DNA of 64,000 bases from Streptomyces sp. 11x1 (GCF_032598905.1 NZ_CP122458.1:8581001-8645000); one strand, 5' to 3'; numbered from the stretch's first letter, positions 42,065-51,580 are shown. Notes: a model not told the origin generated them from the sequence alone. A program made the numbers and translations.

Positions 42065-44320
42065 GTGTCCACCACCACCGACTCCCGCACCGCCCTGCGC
42101 GTCTGCCCGCTCTGCGAGGCGACCTGCGGACTCACCCTCACCATCGAGGGCAGCCGGGTGACCAGGGCCCGCGGCGACCGGGACGACGTCTTCAGCAAGG
42201 GCTTCATCTGCCCGAAGGGCGCCTCTTTCGGGGCGGCCGACGGCGACCCCGACCGGCTGCGCACCCCGCTGGTCCGCAAGGACGGGGAGCTGCGGGAAGC
42301 CACCTGGGCGGAGGCCTTCGACGCCGTCGCCGCCGGACTGCGGCCCGTTGTCGAGGCGCACGGCCCGAACTCCGTCGGTGTCGTCCTCGGCAACCCGAAC
42401 GTCCACACCATGGCCGGCGCCCTCTACCCGCCGCTCCTGCTCGCCGGGCTCGGCACCCGCAGCCTGTTCACCGCCTCCACCGTCGACCAGATGCCCAAGC
42501 ACGTCTCCAGCGGGCTCCTGTACGGCGACGCCCACGCGATCCCCGTCCCCGACCTGGACCGCACCGACCATCTGCTGCTCCTCGGCGCCAACCCGCTGGA
42601 GTCCAACGGCAGTCTGTGCACCGCCCCCGACTTTCCCGGCAAGCTCAAGGCGCTCAAGGCGCGCGGCGGCACCCTCACCGTCGTGGACCCCCGTCTGACC
42701 CGGACGGCCAAGCTCGCGGACCGGCACATCGCGATCCGGCCGGGCACGGACGCGCTGCTGCTGGCTGCGATGGCCCAGGTGCTGTTCGAGGAGGGGCTCA
42801 CCGACCTCGGGGACCTCGCACCGCATGTGCAGGGGGCCGACGAACTCGCCGCGGCCATGAGGGAGTTCACCCCGGAGGCCGTCGCCGGCTCCTGCGACGT
42901 CGACGCCGGGACCATCCGCGAGCTCGCCCGCGAACTGGCCGCCGCGCCCACCGCCGCCGTCTACGGCCGCATCGGCAGCTGCACCGTCCCGCACGGCACC
43001 CTCGCCAGCTGGCTGGTCGACGTCCTCAACATCCTCACCGGCAACCTCGACCGGCCCGGCGGCGCGCTCTTCCCGCACTCCGCGACCGACAAGACCCCCC
43101 GGCCCGCCGGACCCGGCCGGGGCTTCGGCCTCGGCCGCTGGCACAGCCGGGTCAGCGGCCACCCCGAGGCCAAGGGCGAACTGCCGCTGTCCGCGCTCGC
43201 CGAGGAGATCGACACCGCCACCCCCGAGGGCAGCCCCGTCCGCGCCCTCATCACGGTCGCCGCCAACCCGGTGCTCTCCGCGCCCGACGGCGACCGCCTC
43301 GACAAGGCGCTCGACTCGCTGGACTTCATGGTCAGCGTCGACCCCTACCTCGGCGAGACGGCCCGCCACGCCGACGTGGTCCTGCCGCCGCCCCCGCCCT
43401 CGCAGGCCCCGCACTTCGACTTCGCGTTCAACGCCTTCGCCGTGCGCAACCAGGTCCGCTACAACCGCGCCGCCGTCCCGCTGGAGGACGGCCGCATGGC
43501 CGAGACCGAGATCCTCGCCCGCCTCACCCTCGCCGCCACCGGGATGCACGGCGCCGACCCGTCCGTCGTGGACGACCTGGTCATCGGCCAGACCCTGGGC
43601 AAGGCCGTCAAGGAGGCCCACTCGCCCGTCCACGGCCGCGACCCGAAGGAACTCGCCGGCCTGCTCACCGGCGACACCGGCCCCGAGCGCCGCCTCGACA
43701 TGATGCTGCGCCTCGGCCCGTACGGCGAGGGCTTCGGCGCGGAGCCGGACGGACTGACGCTGGACAGGCTCCTCGCCCACCCGCACGGCATCGACCTCGG
43801 TCCGCTGAAGCCCCGACTGCCGCAGCCGCTGAAGACGGTCAGCGGAAAGGTGGAGCTGCTGCCGCGACCGATCGTCGACGATCTGCCCAGGCTCCGCACC
43901 GCCCTGCGCGAGCGCCCGGACGGGCTGGTCCTCATCGGCCGCCGCCATCTGCGCTCCAACAACAGCTGGCTGCACAACATCCCCGCCCTCACCGGCGGCA
44001 CCAACCGCTGCACCCTCCACATCCACCCCGCCGACGCCGACCGCCTCGGCCTCGCCGACGGCGACGCCGTACGGATCAAGGGCGCCGGGGGAGAGGTCAC
44101 CGCTCCCGTCGAGGTCACCGACGTCGTACGACGGGGTGTCGTGAGCCTTCCGCACGGCTGGGGACACGACCGTCCGGGCACCCGCATGAGCCACGCGGCG
44201 ATCGACCCCGGGGTCAACGTCAACCAGCTCCTCGACGGCTCCCAGCTCGACCCGCTGTCGGGCAACGCGGTCCTCAACGGAGTGCCCGTGGAACTCGCCC
44301 GAGCAGGCGCAACGCTGTGA
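42065..44320 (+). CDS. molybdopterin oxidoreductase (formate dehydrogenase/nitrate reductase-like)
   Basis: 751-residue MopB-family enzyme. Cys14-x2-Cys17-x3-Cys21-x27-Cys49 (CPLCEATC...FICPKG) is a [4Fe-4S] site. Cofactor-binding stretches include LLLLGANPLESNG, TLTVVDPRLTRTAKLADRHIAIRPGTDALLLAAM in order, and the C-terminal MopB_CT domain begins near GLVLIGRRHLRSNNSWLHN. GTG start with GGGAGG four bases upstream; the longer frame was rejected. It has no Tat signal, so it is cytoplasmic. Substrate unknown; no small subunit or maturation gene is adjacent. Confidence 0.9.
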   Translation: MSTTTDSRTALRVCPLCEATCGLTLTIEGSRVTRARGDRDDVFSKGFICPKGASFGAADGDPDRLRTPLVRKDGELREATWAEAFDAVAAGLRPVVEAHGPNSVGVVLGNPNVHTMAGALYPPLLLAGLGTRSLFTASTVDQMPKHVSSGLLYGDAHAIPVPDLDRTDHLLLLGANPLESNGSLCTAPDFPGKLKALKARGGTLTVVDPRLTRTAKLADRHIAIRPGTDALLLAAMAQVLFEEGLTDLGDLAPHVQGADELAAAMREFTPEAVAGSCDVDAGTIRELARELAAAPTAAVYGRIGSCTVPHGTLASWLVDVLNILTGNLDRPGGALFPHSATDKTPRPAGPGRGFGLGRWHSRVSGHPEAKGELPLSALAEEIDTATPEGSPVRALITVAANPVLSAPDGDRLDKALDSLDFMVSVDPYLGETARHADVVLPPPPPSQAPHFDFAFNAFAVRNQVRYNRAAVPLEDGRMAETEILARLTLAATGMHGADPSVVDDLVIGQTLGKAVKEAHSPVHGRDPKELAGLLTGDTGPERRLDMMLRLGPYGEGFGAEPDGLTLDRLLAHPHGIDLGPLKPRLPQPLKTVSGKVELLPRPIVDDLPRLRTALRERPDGLVLIGRRHLRSNNSWLHNIPALTGGTNRCTLHIHPADADRLGLADGDAVRIKGAGGEVTAPVEVTDVVRRGVVSLPHGWGHDRPGTRMSHAAIDPGVNVNQLLDGSQLDPLSGNAVLNGVPVELARAGATL

Positions 44321-44357
44321 CCTGGAGTTCTGCGCTTATTGCTCGCATGTCAACGTC

Positions 44358-44387
44358 TTGTTAACGCTTGTGGACCCGCCCTAACGT
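44358..44387 (+). promoter_or_regulatory. candidate promoter of the citrate transporter
   Basis: TTGTTA-N18-TAACGT, placing transcription start near 44394, about 50 bases before the ATG. The spacing is one base over the ideal. Confidence 0.4.
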
Positions 44388-44441
44388 CGTCGCACCGCCG
44401 GTGCCCTGGTGGGAGTTCAAGGGCGAACGTTAGGTATCCAC

Positions 44442-45902
44442 ATGTTGACCATCCTCGGCTTCGCCATGATCGCGACCTTCCTGGTCCTGATCATGATGAA
44501 GAAGATGTCGCCGATCGCGGCGCTCGTGCTGATCCCGGCACTCTTCTGCGTGTTCGTCGGAAAGGGAGCCCATCTCGGCGACTACGTCATCGAGGGGGTG
44601 GGCAATCTCGCGCCCACCGCCGCGATGCTGATGTTCGCCATCGTCTACTTCGGCCTCATGATCGACGTCGGGCTCTTCGACCCGATCGTCCGAGGCATCC
44701 TGAAGTTCTGCAAGGCCGACCCGCTGCGCATCGTCGTGGGCACGGCCCTGCTCGCCGCGATCGTCTCGCTGGACGGCGACGGCTCGACCACCTTCATGAT
44801 CACCGTCTCGGCCATGTACCCGCTGTACAAGCGCCTGAAGATGAGCCTGGTCGTGATGACCGGCGTCGCCGCCACCGCCAACGGCGTGATGAACACGCTG
44901 CCCTGGGGCGGCCCGACCGCCCGCGCCGCCACCGCGCTCAAGCTCGACGCCGGCGACATCTTCGTCCCGATGATCCCGGCGCTCCTCGTCGGCCTGCTCT
45001 TCGTCTTCGTCCTCGCCTACTTCCTCGGTCTGCGCGAGCGCAAGCGCCTCGGTGTGCTGAGCCTCGACGAGGTCCTGGAGCAGGAGAAGATCGTCAAGGA
45101 CGAGGAGAAGTCCGGCTCCGAGGAGACCGTGCTCGTGGGCGCGGGCGCCGCGTCGGCCGCCGGCTCCGGCGACGACAAGGTCCGTACGACGAAGGCCACC
45201 GGCGGCGCGGGCTCCGGCACCGACGCCGACTCCGAGGACGACGACGTCGAGGACGTCCGCCTCCAGGGCCTGGACCCCAACCGCCCGACGCTGCGCCCCA
45301 AGCTGTACTGGTTCAACGCGCTGCTCACGGTCACGCTGCTGACCGCCATGATCATGGAGTGGCTGCCGATCCCGGTGCTCTTCCTGCTCGGCGCCGCGCT
45401 CGCGCTGACGGTCAACTTCCCCCACATCCCCGACCAGAAGGACCGGCTCGCCGCGCACGCGGACAACGTCCTCAACGTCTCCGGCATGGTCTTCGCCGCC
45501 GCCGTCTTCACCGGCGTCCTCCAGGGCACCGGCATGGTCGACTCGATGGCCAAGTGGATCGTCGACGGCATCCCCGGCGGCATGGGCCCGCACATGGCCC
45601 TGGTCACCGGCTTCCTGAGCCTGCCGCTCACCTACTTCATGTCCAACGACGGCTTCTACTTCGGCGTCCTCCCGGTCCTCGCCGAGGCCGGTGCCGCCCA
45701 CGGGGTCTCGCCGCTGGAGATCGCCCGCGCCTCCCTCGTCGGCCAGCCGCTGCACATGTCCAGCCCGCTGGTCCCGGCCGTCTACGTGCTCGTGGGCATG
45801 GCGAGGGTCGAGTTCGGCGACCACACCAGGTTCGTGGTGAAGTGGGCGGCGGCGACCTCGCTGATCATCCTCGGTGCCGGTGTGCTGTTCGGCATCATCT
45901 GA
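44442..45902 (+). CDS. CitMHS family metal-citrate:H+ symporter
   Basis: 486-residue transporter with about 12 hydrophobic segments. MLTILGFAMIATFLVLIMMKKMSPIAALVLIPALF opens it in order, SLDGDGSTTFMITVSAMYPLY and TANGVMNTLPWGGPTARAATAL are family signatures, and FLSLPLTYFMSNDGFYFGVLPVLAEA lies near the end. A charged, Asp/Glu/Gly-rich cytoplasmic loop (about 205-275) divides the halves. The S. coelicolor homologue SCO1710 is known to import citrate complexed with metals such as Ca and Fe. The ATG at 44442 was preferred to a GTG 33 bases upstream with no Shine-Dalgarno. Confidence 0.94.
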   Translation: MLTILGFAMIATFLVLIMMKKMSPIAALVLIPALFCVFVGKGAHLGDYVIEGVGNLAPTAAMLMFAIVYFGLMIDVGLFDPIVRGILKFCKADPLRIVVGTALLAAIVSLDGDGSTTFMITVSAMYPLYKRLKMSLVVMTGVAATANGVMNTLPWGGPTARAATALKLDAGDIFVPMIPALLVGLLFVFVLAYFLGLRERKRLGVLSLDEVLEQEKIVKDEEKSGSEETVLVGAGAASAAGSGDDKVRTTKATGGAGSGTDADSEDDDVEDVRLQGLDPNRPTLRPKLYWFNALLTVTLLTAMIMEWLPIPVLFLLGAALALTVNFPHIPDQKDRLAAHADNVLNVSGMVFAAAVFTGVLQGTGMVDSMAKWIVDGIPGGMGPHMALVTGFLSLPLTYFMSNDGFYFGVLPVLAEAGAAHGVSPLEIARASLVGQPLHMSSPLVPAVYVLVGMARVEFGDHTRFVVKWAAATSLIILGAGVLFGII

Positions 45903-45980
45903 ACCAGGGAACCCGACTCCCCGGCACCGGAGCGGAGTTCGCTCGCACCGGCGTGAACTTCCCCCAGGAGGACCCGCATC

Positions 45981-47264
45981 GTGAGGCCCGGTAGGAACCG
46001 CGGCTGGCTGCTCCGCCTCGTCATCGCCTTCAGCTTCGCGCAGGGGGCGGTGTCGATGGCGCGGCCCGCCGTGTCCTACCGGGCCCTCGCGTTGGGCGCC
46101 GACGAGCGGGCGATCGGTGTGATCGCGGGGGTCTACGCCCTGCTCCCGCTGTTCGCCGCCGTCCCGCTCGGCCGCAGGACCGACCAGGGCCGGTGCGCGC
46201 CCCTGCTGCCGGTCGGTGTCGTCCTCATATCCGGCGGCTGCGTCCTGAGCGGTCTGGCGAACTCCCTGGCTGCGATGGCCGTCTGGAGCGGGGTGATGGG
46301 CCTCGGTCACCTCTCCTTCGTCATCGGCGCCCAGTCCCTGGTGGCCCGCCAGTCCGCGCCGCACGAACACGACCGCAACTTCGGCCACTTCACCATCGGC
46401 GCCTCCCTCGGCCAGTTGGTCGGCCCGATCGCGGCGGGCACCCTGATCGGCGGCCCGGACATGGCCCGGACCAGCGCCCTGGCGCTGGTGGTCGCGGGCG
46501 CCGGGGCGGCGGTCGCGTTCACCTCGCTGTGGCGGATAGAGCGTCCCGTCGGACCCAAGTCCCGTGCGGGGCAGGGCGGACGCGTGCCCGTGCACCGCAT
46601 CCTGCGCACCCGTGGCGTGCCGGGCGGCATCTTCATCAGCCTCGCCGTGCTGTCGGCGACGGACATCCTCACCGCGTATCTGCCGGTGGTCGGTGAACAC
46701 CGGGGCATCGCGCCCTCGGTGATCGGCGCCTTGCTGAGCCTGCGGGCGGCGGCGACCATCGCGTGCCGTCTGGTGATGACACCCATGCTCCGCCTGCTCG
46801 GCCGGACCGCGCTGCTCACGGTCACCTGTGTGCTGGGGGCCGTGCTGTGCGCCGGGATCGCGCTGCCCGTGCCGGTGTGGGCGCTCGCCCTGATCCTCGC
46901 CGCCCTCGGGTTCTGCCTCGGGGCCGGGCAGCCGCTGTCCATGACGACGGTGGTGCAGGCCGTGCCGGACGACGCCCGCTCCACCGCCCTCGCGCTGCGC
47001 CTGACGGGGAACCGGCTGGGGCAGGCCGGGGCACCGGCCGCCGCGGGTCTGATCGCCGGGGTCGCGGGCGTGGCCGCGCCGTTCGTGATGCTGGGCGCGC
47101 TGCTGCTGGTGTCGTCGGCCATCGCCCTGCGCTCACCGGCGGAGCCGGGGCGGGTGGGGAGGGCGGGACGGGACCGGAGGCGTGGCACCTCGGCGAAGCG
47201 GAGGGAGAACGGCTCGCGGTCGGCCGCGTCGGACGAGTCCCTGAGCCGTAAGGGGGACATCTGA
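45981..47264 (+). CDS. major facilitator superfamily transporter
   Basis: 427-residue transporter with about 12 TM segments (LLRLVIAFSFAQGAVSMARP, VIAGVYALLPLFAAVPLGRR with the MFS loop RRTDQGR, WALALILAALGFCLGAGQPLSM). The C-terminal 40 residues form a charged cytoplasmic tail (RRRGTSAKRRENGSRSA). GTG start with GGAGG nine bases upstream. It lies 78 bases after the citrate transporter, so co-transcription is possible. Substrate unknown. Confidence 0.9.
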   Translation: MRPGRNRGWLLRLVIAFSFAQGAVSMARPAVSYRALALGADERAIGVIAGVYALLPLFAAVPLGRRTDQGRCAPLLPVGVVLISGGCVLSGLANSLAAMAVWSGVMGLGHLSFVIGAQSLVARQSAPHEHDRNFGHFTIGASLGQLVGPIAAGTLIGGPDMARTSALALVVAGAGAAVAFTSLWRIERPVGPKSRAGQGGRVPVHRILRTRGVPGGIFISLAVLSATDILTAYLPVVGEHRGIAPSVIGALLSLRAAATIACRLVMTPMLRLLGRTALLTVTCVLGAVLCAGIALPVPVWALALILAALGFCLGAGQPLSMTTVVQAVPDDARSTALALRLTGNRLGQAGAPAAAGLIAGVAGVAAPFVMLGALLLVSSAIALRSPAEPGRVGRAGRDRRRGTSAKRRENGSRSAASDESLSRKGDI

Positions 47265-47327
47265 CGGGTCGTCGGGCGCGGCTCCCCCCACGCCCGGTGT
47301 GATGTGACAGAGGGTCAGGCGAAAGAG

Positions 47328-47345
47328 CGATTTGTGTGAAAATCG
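47328..47345. promoter_or_regulatory. CGATTT-N6-AAATCG dyad before the secreted-protein gene
   Basis: Inverted repeat centred about 28 bases before the ATG; could be an operator or leader hairpin for the secreted protein/sortase pair. Confidence 0.35.
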
Positions 47346-47364
47346 TCTGACTCGGAGGTTCTGC

Positions 47365-47991
47365 ATGTCCACCTCGTCCCGCCCGCGCCCCGCCGGAGTG
47401 CGCGCGAGTGCCGCCGCCGTCCTCGCGGCCCTCACCGTCACGGGAGCCAGCCTGATCACGGCACCGGCCGCCGTCGCCGCCCCGGGCGACCCCGACGTCG
47501 TGATCCACAGGGTGGGCTTCCCGTTCGACAACCAGCGCAACCAGCCGCTGGTCTGCGACTTCTACCTCTCCGCCTTCAACTTCCCCGAGGACCCCACGCC
47601 GTCGCAGCGCATCAGCTGGACCATCGACCGCCAGCCCCCCGCGCCGCGCACCGACCCCGTCGCCACGGGCGAGATCACCCTCGCGGCCGACGGCACCGGA
47701 CACAGCACCCCCGTGGCGCCCCCGAACGCGGCGCGCCTGCCCAACGGCAACTACGTGCTGACCTGGCGGACCATCGGCGGGACGCTGGAGGAGGGCCGCC
47801 GGGACATCAACGTCAACTGCCCGCTCAACGGACTCGCCGGGCCCGAGGGCGCGGTTCCGGCCGGTGGCGGCGGCCTCGCCCTCACCCAGAACTTCTCGCC
47901 GGTCGTCGGCGCGGCCGCCGTGGGACTCGCCGCGGTCGGTGGCGTGGCCTATCTGCGGCTGCGCCGTCGCCGCGCCGATGGCGCCGCGTAG
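47365..47991 (+). CDS. secreted protein with C-terminal membrane anchor
   Basis: 208-residue envelope protein of unknown family. The signal peptide ends about residue 38 (AVAAPGDPD). A compact beta-rich domain with two cysteines (LVCDFYL, VNCPLNG) follows, then a glycine stretch, a hydrophobic helix (VVGAAAVGLAAVGGVAYL) and an RLRRRRADGAA tail. The tail resembles a sortase signal but has no LPxTG or LAxTG. GGAGG is well placed. It overlaps the sortase gene by 14 bases, so it is probably a partner or substrate of that enzyme. Confidence 0.8.
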   Translation: MSTSSRPRPAGVRASAAAVLAALTVTGASLITAPAAVAAPGDPDVVIHRVGFPFDNQRNQPLVCDFYLSAFNFPEDPTPSQRISWTIDRQPPAPRTDPVATGEITLAADGTGHSTPVAPPNAARLPNGNYVLTWRTIGGTLEEGRRDINVNCPLNGLAGPEGAVPAGGGGLALTQNFSPVVGAAAVGLAAVGGVAYLRLRRRRADGAA

Positions 47992-48976
47992 ACGACGGCG
48001 CAGGCCCTGGCACCGGACGCGCGCCTACCGCCTGACGCGGACGGTCGTCATGGCCACCGCGCTGGTGGTGGGCGGCGTCCACATCGCGGAGAACAGGGAG
48101 CAGCGGACCGGGACCACCGAGGCCGGCGCCGTCTGGGCCGACTCCGGGGCGCGCGGCGCGGAGGACCCGCGCGCCCGGGAGTCCCTGTACTTCACGCCCC
48201 CGCCGCCCGAGGAGCCCGTACCCACACCGCCCCCGACAGCGGCACCCGACCGACGGGCGGCGGGCGCCGGACCGGCCGCGCCCACCGAGCCGACGCGGCC
48301 GGTCAGCCAGGCACCCGCCCGCCCGACCGTGCCCACCCCCGCGACCGCGCCGACGGGACCGGCGTCCGCCGCACCCACGACGCCGACGGCCGCCGCGCCC
48401 GCCGGACAGACACCCGTCCAGCCCGCCACCACCGCGCCCGTGCGGCCCGCGTCCACGTCCGGGCCCGCCGAGCCGAGGAAACCGGCCCGCCCCCGTACGC
48501 TGCCGCCCTCCCCGGCGAAGACCGTCACCATCCCCTACCTGGGCATCGAGGCACCGGTGACCGCTCTCCGCCTCGACGCCGGTCGACGCCTCCCCGCGCC
48601 GCCGGACGACCAGCCGAAGCTGGTCGGCTGGTACGCGGAGGGGCCCGCGCCCGGCGGACCCGGCACGGCGGTCGTCGTCGGTCACAAGGACACCAGGACG
48701 GGCCCCGCCGTCTTCGCCGCGCTGGACGTGATCAAGCCCGGCCGACTCGTCGAGGTCCTGCGGGCGGACGGCCGTACCGCCGTCTACACCGTGGACGCCG
48801 TGAAGTCGTACGAGAAGGACCGCTTCCCCAGCAAGAAGGTGTACGGCCATCGCGGGCGTCCCGAACTGCGCCTGATCACCTGCGGGGGGACGTACGACCG
48901 GCGGAAGGGCTACGCGAGCAACGTGGTCGTCTTCGCCCACCTCACCGCGACCCGGGAACCGGCGCGCGGTCCCTGA
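47978..48976 (+). CDS. class F sortase
   Basis: 332-residue membrane-bound transpeptidase. A basic N-terminus and one TM helix (about 20-36) lead into a 100-residue Pro/Ala/Thr stalk, then the catalytic domain (about 185-330): VTIPYLGIEAPV, His236 in VVVGHKDT, Cys302 in LITCGGTYD and Arg308. This order (H-C-R) and the absence of the extra class A/B elements fit class F sortases of actinobacteria. The ATG lies inside the preceding gene. The natural substrate of class F enzymes is poorly known. Confidence 0.9.
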   Translation: MAPRRRRRRPWHRTRAYRLTRTVVMATALVVGGVHIAENREQRTGTTEAGAVWADSGARGAEDPRARESLYFTPPPPEEPVPTPPPTAAPDRRAAGAGPAAPTEPTRPVSQAPARPTVPTPATAPTGPASAAPTTPTAAAPAGQTPVQPATTAPVRPASTSGPAEPRKPARPRTLPPSPAKTVTIPYLGIEAPVTALRLDAGRRLPAPPDDQPKLVGWYAEGPAPGGPGTAVVVGHKDTRTGPAVFAALDVIKPGRLVEVLRADGRTAVYTVDAVKSYEKDRFPSKKVYGHRGRPELRLITCGGTYDRRKGYASNVVVFAHLTATREPARGP

Positions 48977-49121
48977 ACCGGTCGCAGCCCCTGCACGGGC
49001 ACGCAAGCCCTGAACCAGCGCGCAGGGCGCGCGCAGCCCGCCTCGACGAGCCCCGGGGGCGTACGGGCGCACGCACGGCCCGGTCCCGGCGCGGCCGAGG
49101 GATCCGGAAGCGGCGATCCCG

Positions 49122-49337
49122 CTAGGCCCTGGCGTCACATTCCCGCCTGCCCCGCGACGCCATGCACGCGCTCTCGACGCACCGGGCACCGACCCGAGTA
49201 CGTCCGGTACGCGAGTCAGTGCCCGGCACGCCCAGAGCACGCTCCCCCGGTCTCGGCTGCGCTCGACCGGGAGGTACCCCCACGACGCCGCGGGGCCGCC
49301 CTTCGGGCGACGACGGGAATGCGACGACAGGGCCTAG
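49122..49337. mobile_element. MITE-like element with 24-bp imperfect terminal inverted repeats
   Basis: The ends (49122-49145 and 49314-49337) match as inverted repeats at 22 of 24 bases, both starting CTAGGCCCTG. CTAG at each outer edge may be the target duplication, as for IS5-type elements. The 216-bp body codes for nothing convincing. Confidence 0.75.
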
Positions 49338-49344
49338 AAGCGTC

Positions 49345-49443
49345 CTGAAGATCTTGAAAATGCGCCCGGCTTGCCCTACTTGATGGCGATTGACATTTAC
49401 CGGCAATCCAGGGTGAGTCGGGCGGCCAGAGCAAGATCTTCAG
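49345..49443. repeat. second inverted-repeat element abutting the MITE
   Basis: CTGAAGATCTTG at 49345-49356 and its reverse complement at 49432-49443 enclose 75 AT-richer bases. It begins 7 bases after the MITE and ends about 20 before the DUF3574 ATG, so it may be a small mobile remnant or a regulatory structure. The rest of the 488-bp intergenic region (from 48977) holds no gene I can support. Confidence 0.6.
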
Positions 49444-49464
49444 CGGTCTCCTAGAGCTGGACCC

Positions 49465-49998
49465 ATGACCTCGCACCCCCCACGGCCGAGCGCTTCCGCG
49501 ACCACCCGGACCCACACGCGCCCCCACTCACACGCCTCCCTGCGCTCCCTTCGTTCCCGGGGCGCCCTCGCGCTCACCGCCTGTCTGCTGGTCGTGGGCG
49601 CCCCGACCGCGTACGCGACCCTCGCCGAGGACGCCCCCGCCGGTACCGTGATCGCCCCGGCACGTGGCACGCCCTACATCGAGACGCGGCTCCTGTTCGG
49701 CACCGAGCGGCCCGACGGCGGCCCGGCCGTCACCGACGCGCAGTTCACGGCCTTCGTCGACCGCGCGGTCACCCCCGGGTTCCCCGACGGGCTGACCGTG
49801 CAGGAGGGGCGCGGGCAGCGGCGGGACGCGAGCGGGACGATCGAGAAGGAGCGGTCGTACGAGCTGATCCTGCTGTATCCGGTGTCGTCGGCCGCCGTGA
49901 GCGACCGGAGGATCGAGGAGATCCGCGGCGACCACCGCGAGGAGTTCGCACAGGAGGCCGTGGCGCGCGTCGACGACAGGAAGCGGGTCGACTTCTGA
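49465..49998 (+). CDS. secreted DUF3574 protein
   Basis: 177-residue exported protein. A His/Arg-rich N-terminus and a hydrophobic core (GALALTACLLVVGAPTAYA) make a signal peptide; the domain reads ETRLLFGTERPDGGPAVTDAQFTAFVDRAVTPGFPDGLTVQEGRGQ in order, the DUF3574 signature. Function unknown. There is no good Shine-Dalgarno before the ATG; the inverted-repeat element just upstream may have replaced the native leader. Confidence 0.82.
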   Translation: MTSHPPRPSASATTRTHTRPHSHASLRSLRSRGALALTACLLVVGAPTAYATLAEDAPAGTVIAPARGTPYIETRLLFGTERPDGGPAVTDAQFTAFVDRAVTPGFPDGLTVQEGRGQRRDASGTIEKERSYELILLYPVSSAAVSDRRIEEIRGDHREEFAQEAVARVDDRKRVDF

Positions 49999-50132
49999 GA
50001 CGAGGCGGCTCCGAGCCCGGCGGGGAGAGCCGCCGGCGTCGTCGTCGGTGACACTTCCGGCCGCCCCGTGGCCGACACATTCTGCCTCGTGGCCGACGAG
50101 TCCTGCCTCACTCCCCGGAGACCTGGTGCCGG

Positions 50133-50153
50133 AAAACTATCAGGGCTAGTTTT
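50133..50153. promoter_or_regulatory. operator AAAACTA-N7-TAGTTTT upstream of the aldehyde dehydrogenase
   Basis: Perfect 7-bp arms, ending 38 bases before the ATG. A matching 21-bp site lies between the TetR and acyl-CoA dehydrogenase genes at 55057-55077. Confidence 0.75.
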
Positions 50154-50191
50154 TGGGGCGGAACGACGACGCCCGCCCCGGAGGCAGCACG

Positions 50192-51580
50192 ATGAAGGCA
50201 CACGACGGCATGTACATCGGCGGTACCTGGCGCCCTGCCGCCGGGACCGACACGATCGAGGTCGTGAACCCGGTCGACGAGCAGGTGATCGACCGTGTCC
50301 CGGCGGGCACCGCCGAGGACGTCGACGCCGCCGTGGGCGCCGCCCGCGCCGCTCTTCCCGGCTGGGCCGCGACCCCGCCCGCCGAGCGGGGCGCGATCAT
50401 CGGCGCGCTGCGCGACGCGCTCGCCGCGCGCCGGGAGGAGGTCGCCGAGACGGTGACGGCGGAGCTCGGCTCGCCGCTGCCGTTCTCCCAGAAGGTGCAC
50501 GCGGACCTGCCGGTCGCGGTCGCCGGCTCCTACGCCGAACTGGCCGCCGAGCACGCCTTCGAGGAGAAGGTGGGCAACTCCACCGTGTACCACGAGCCCA
50601 TCGGCGTCGTCGGTGCCATCACCCCCTGGAACTACCCGCTGCACCAGATCGTCGCCAAGGTCGCCCCCGCCCTCGCCGCCGGTTGCACCGTGGTCCTGAA
50701 GCCCGCCGAGGACACCCCGCTGACCGCCCAGCTCTTCGCCGAGGCCGTGCATGACGCGGGCGTGCCCGCCGGAGTGTTCAACCTGGTCACGGGGCTGGGC
50801 CCGGTCGCCGGTCAGGCGCTCGCCGAGCACGACGGCGTCGACCTGGTCTCCTTCACCGGCTCCACGGCGGTGGGCCGGCGGATCGCCGCGACCGCCGGCG
50901 CCGCGGTCAAGAAGGTGGCCCTGGAACTCGGCGGCAAGTCCGCCAACGTGATCCTCCCGAGCGCCGACCTGACCAAGGCGGTCGGTGTCGGTGTCGCCAA
51001 CGTGATGTCCAACTCCGGTCAGACGTGCAGCGCCTGGACCCGGATGATCGTCCACACCTCCCAGTACGACGAGGCCGTCGAACTGGCGGCGGGGGCCGCC
51101 GCGAAGTACGGGGACCGCATCGGCCCGCTGGTCAACGCCAAGCAGCAGGCGCGGGTGCGGGGTTACATCGACAAGGGCGTCGCCGAGGGCGCCCGTCTGG
51201 TCGCGGGCGGCCCCGAATCCCCGCGCGAGCGGGGCTACTTCGTCAGCCCGACCGTCTTCGCCGACGTCACCCCCGAGATGACGATCGCCCAGGAGGAGAT
51301 CTTCGGCCCGGTCCTGTCGATCCTCCGCTACGAGGACGAGTCCGACGCCCTGCGGATCGCCAACGGCACGGTGTACGGGCTGGCCGGCGCGGTCTGGGCC
51401 GGTGACGAGAGTGAGGCCGTGGCCTTCGCCCGCCGGATGGACACCGGCCAGGTCGACATCAACGGCGGCCGCTTCAACCCGCGGGCCCCGTTCGGGGGTT
51501 ACAAGCAGTCGGGAGTGGGCCGCGAGCTGGGCACGCACGGCTTGGCGGAGTACCTCCAGACCAAGTCCCTGCAGTTCTGA
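50192..51580 (+). CDS. NAD(P)-dependent aldehyde dehydrogenase
   Basis: 462-residue enzyme oxidising an aldehyde to its acid. The general base Glu245 lies in ELGGKSAN and the nucleophile Cys279 in NSGQTCSAW; GVVGAITPWNYPLHQ and FTGSTAVGRRI form the cofactor site. ATG 50192 has GGAGG eight bases upstream; an earlier ATG lacks one. First gene of a two-gene unit with the alcohol dehydrogenase 66 bases downstream, so together they turn an alcohol into an acid. The operator upstream implies TetR control. Confidence 0.94.
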   Translation: MKAHDGMYIGGTWRPAAGTDTIEVVNPVDEQVIDRVPAGTAEDVDAAVGAARAALPGWAATPPAERGAIIGALRDALAARREEVAETVTAELGSPLPFSQKVHADLPVAVAGSYAELAAEHAFEEKVGNSTVYHEPIGVVGAITPWNYPLHQIVAKVAPALAAGCTVVLKPAEDTPLTAQLFAEAVHDAGVPAGVFNLVTGLGPVAGQALAEHDGVDLVSFTGSTAVGRRIAATAGAAVKKVALELGGKSANVILPSADLTKAVGVGVANVMSNSGQTCSAWTRMIVHTSQYDEAVELAAGAAAKYGDRIGPLVNAKQQARVRGYIDKGVAEGARLVAGGPESPRERGYFVSPTVFADVTPEMTIAQEEIFGPVLSILRYEDESDALRIANGTVYGLAGAVWAGDESEAVAFARRMDTGQVDINGGRFNPRAPFGGYKQSGVGRELGTHGLAEYLQTKSLQF

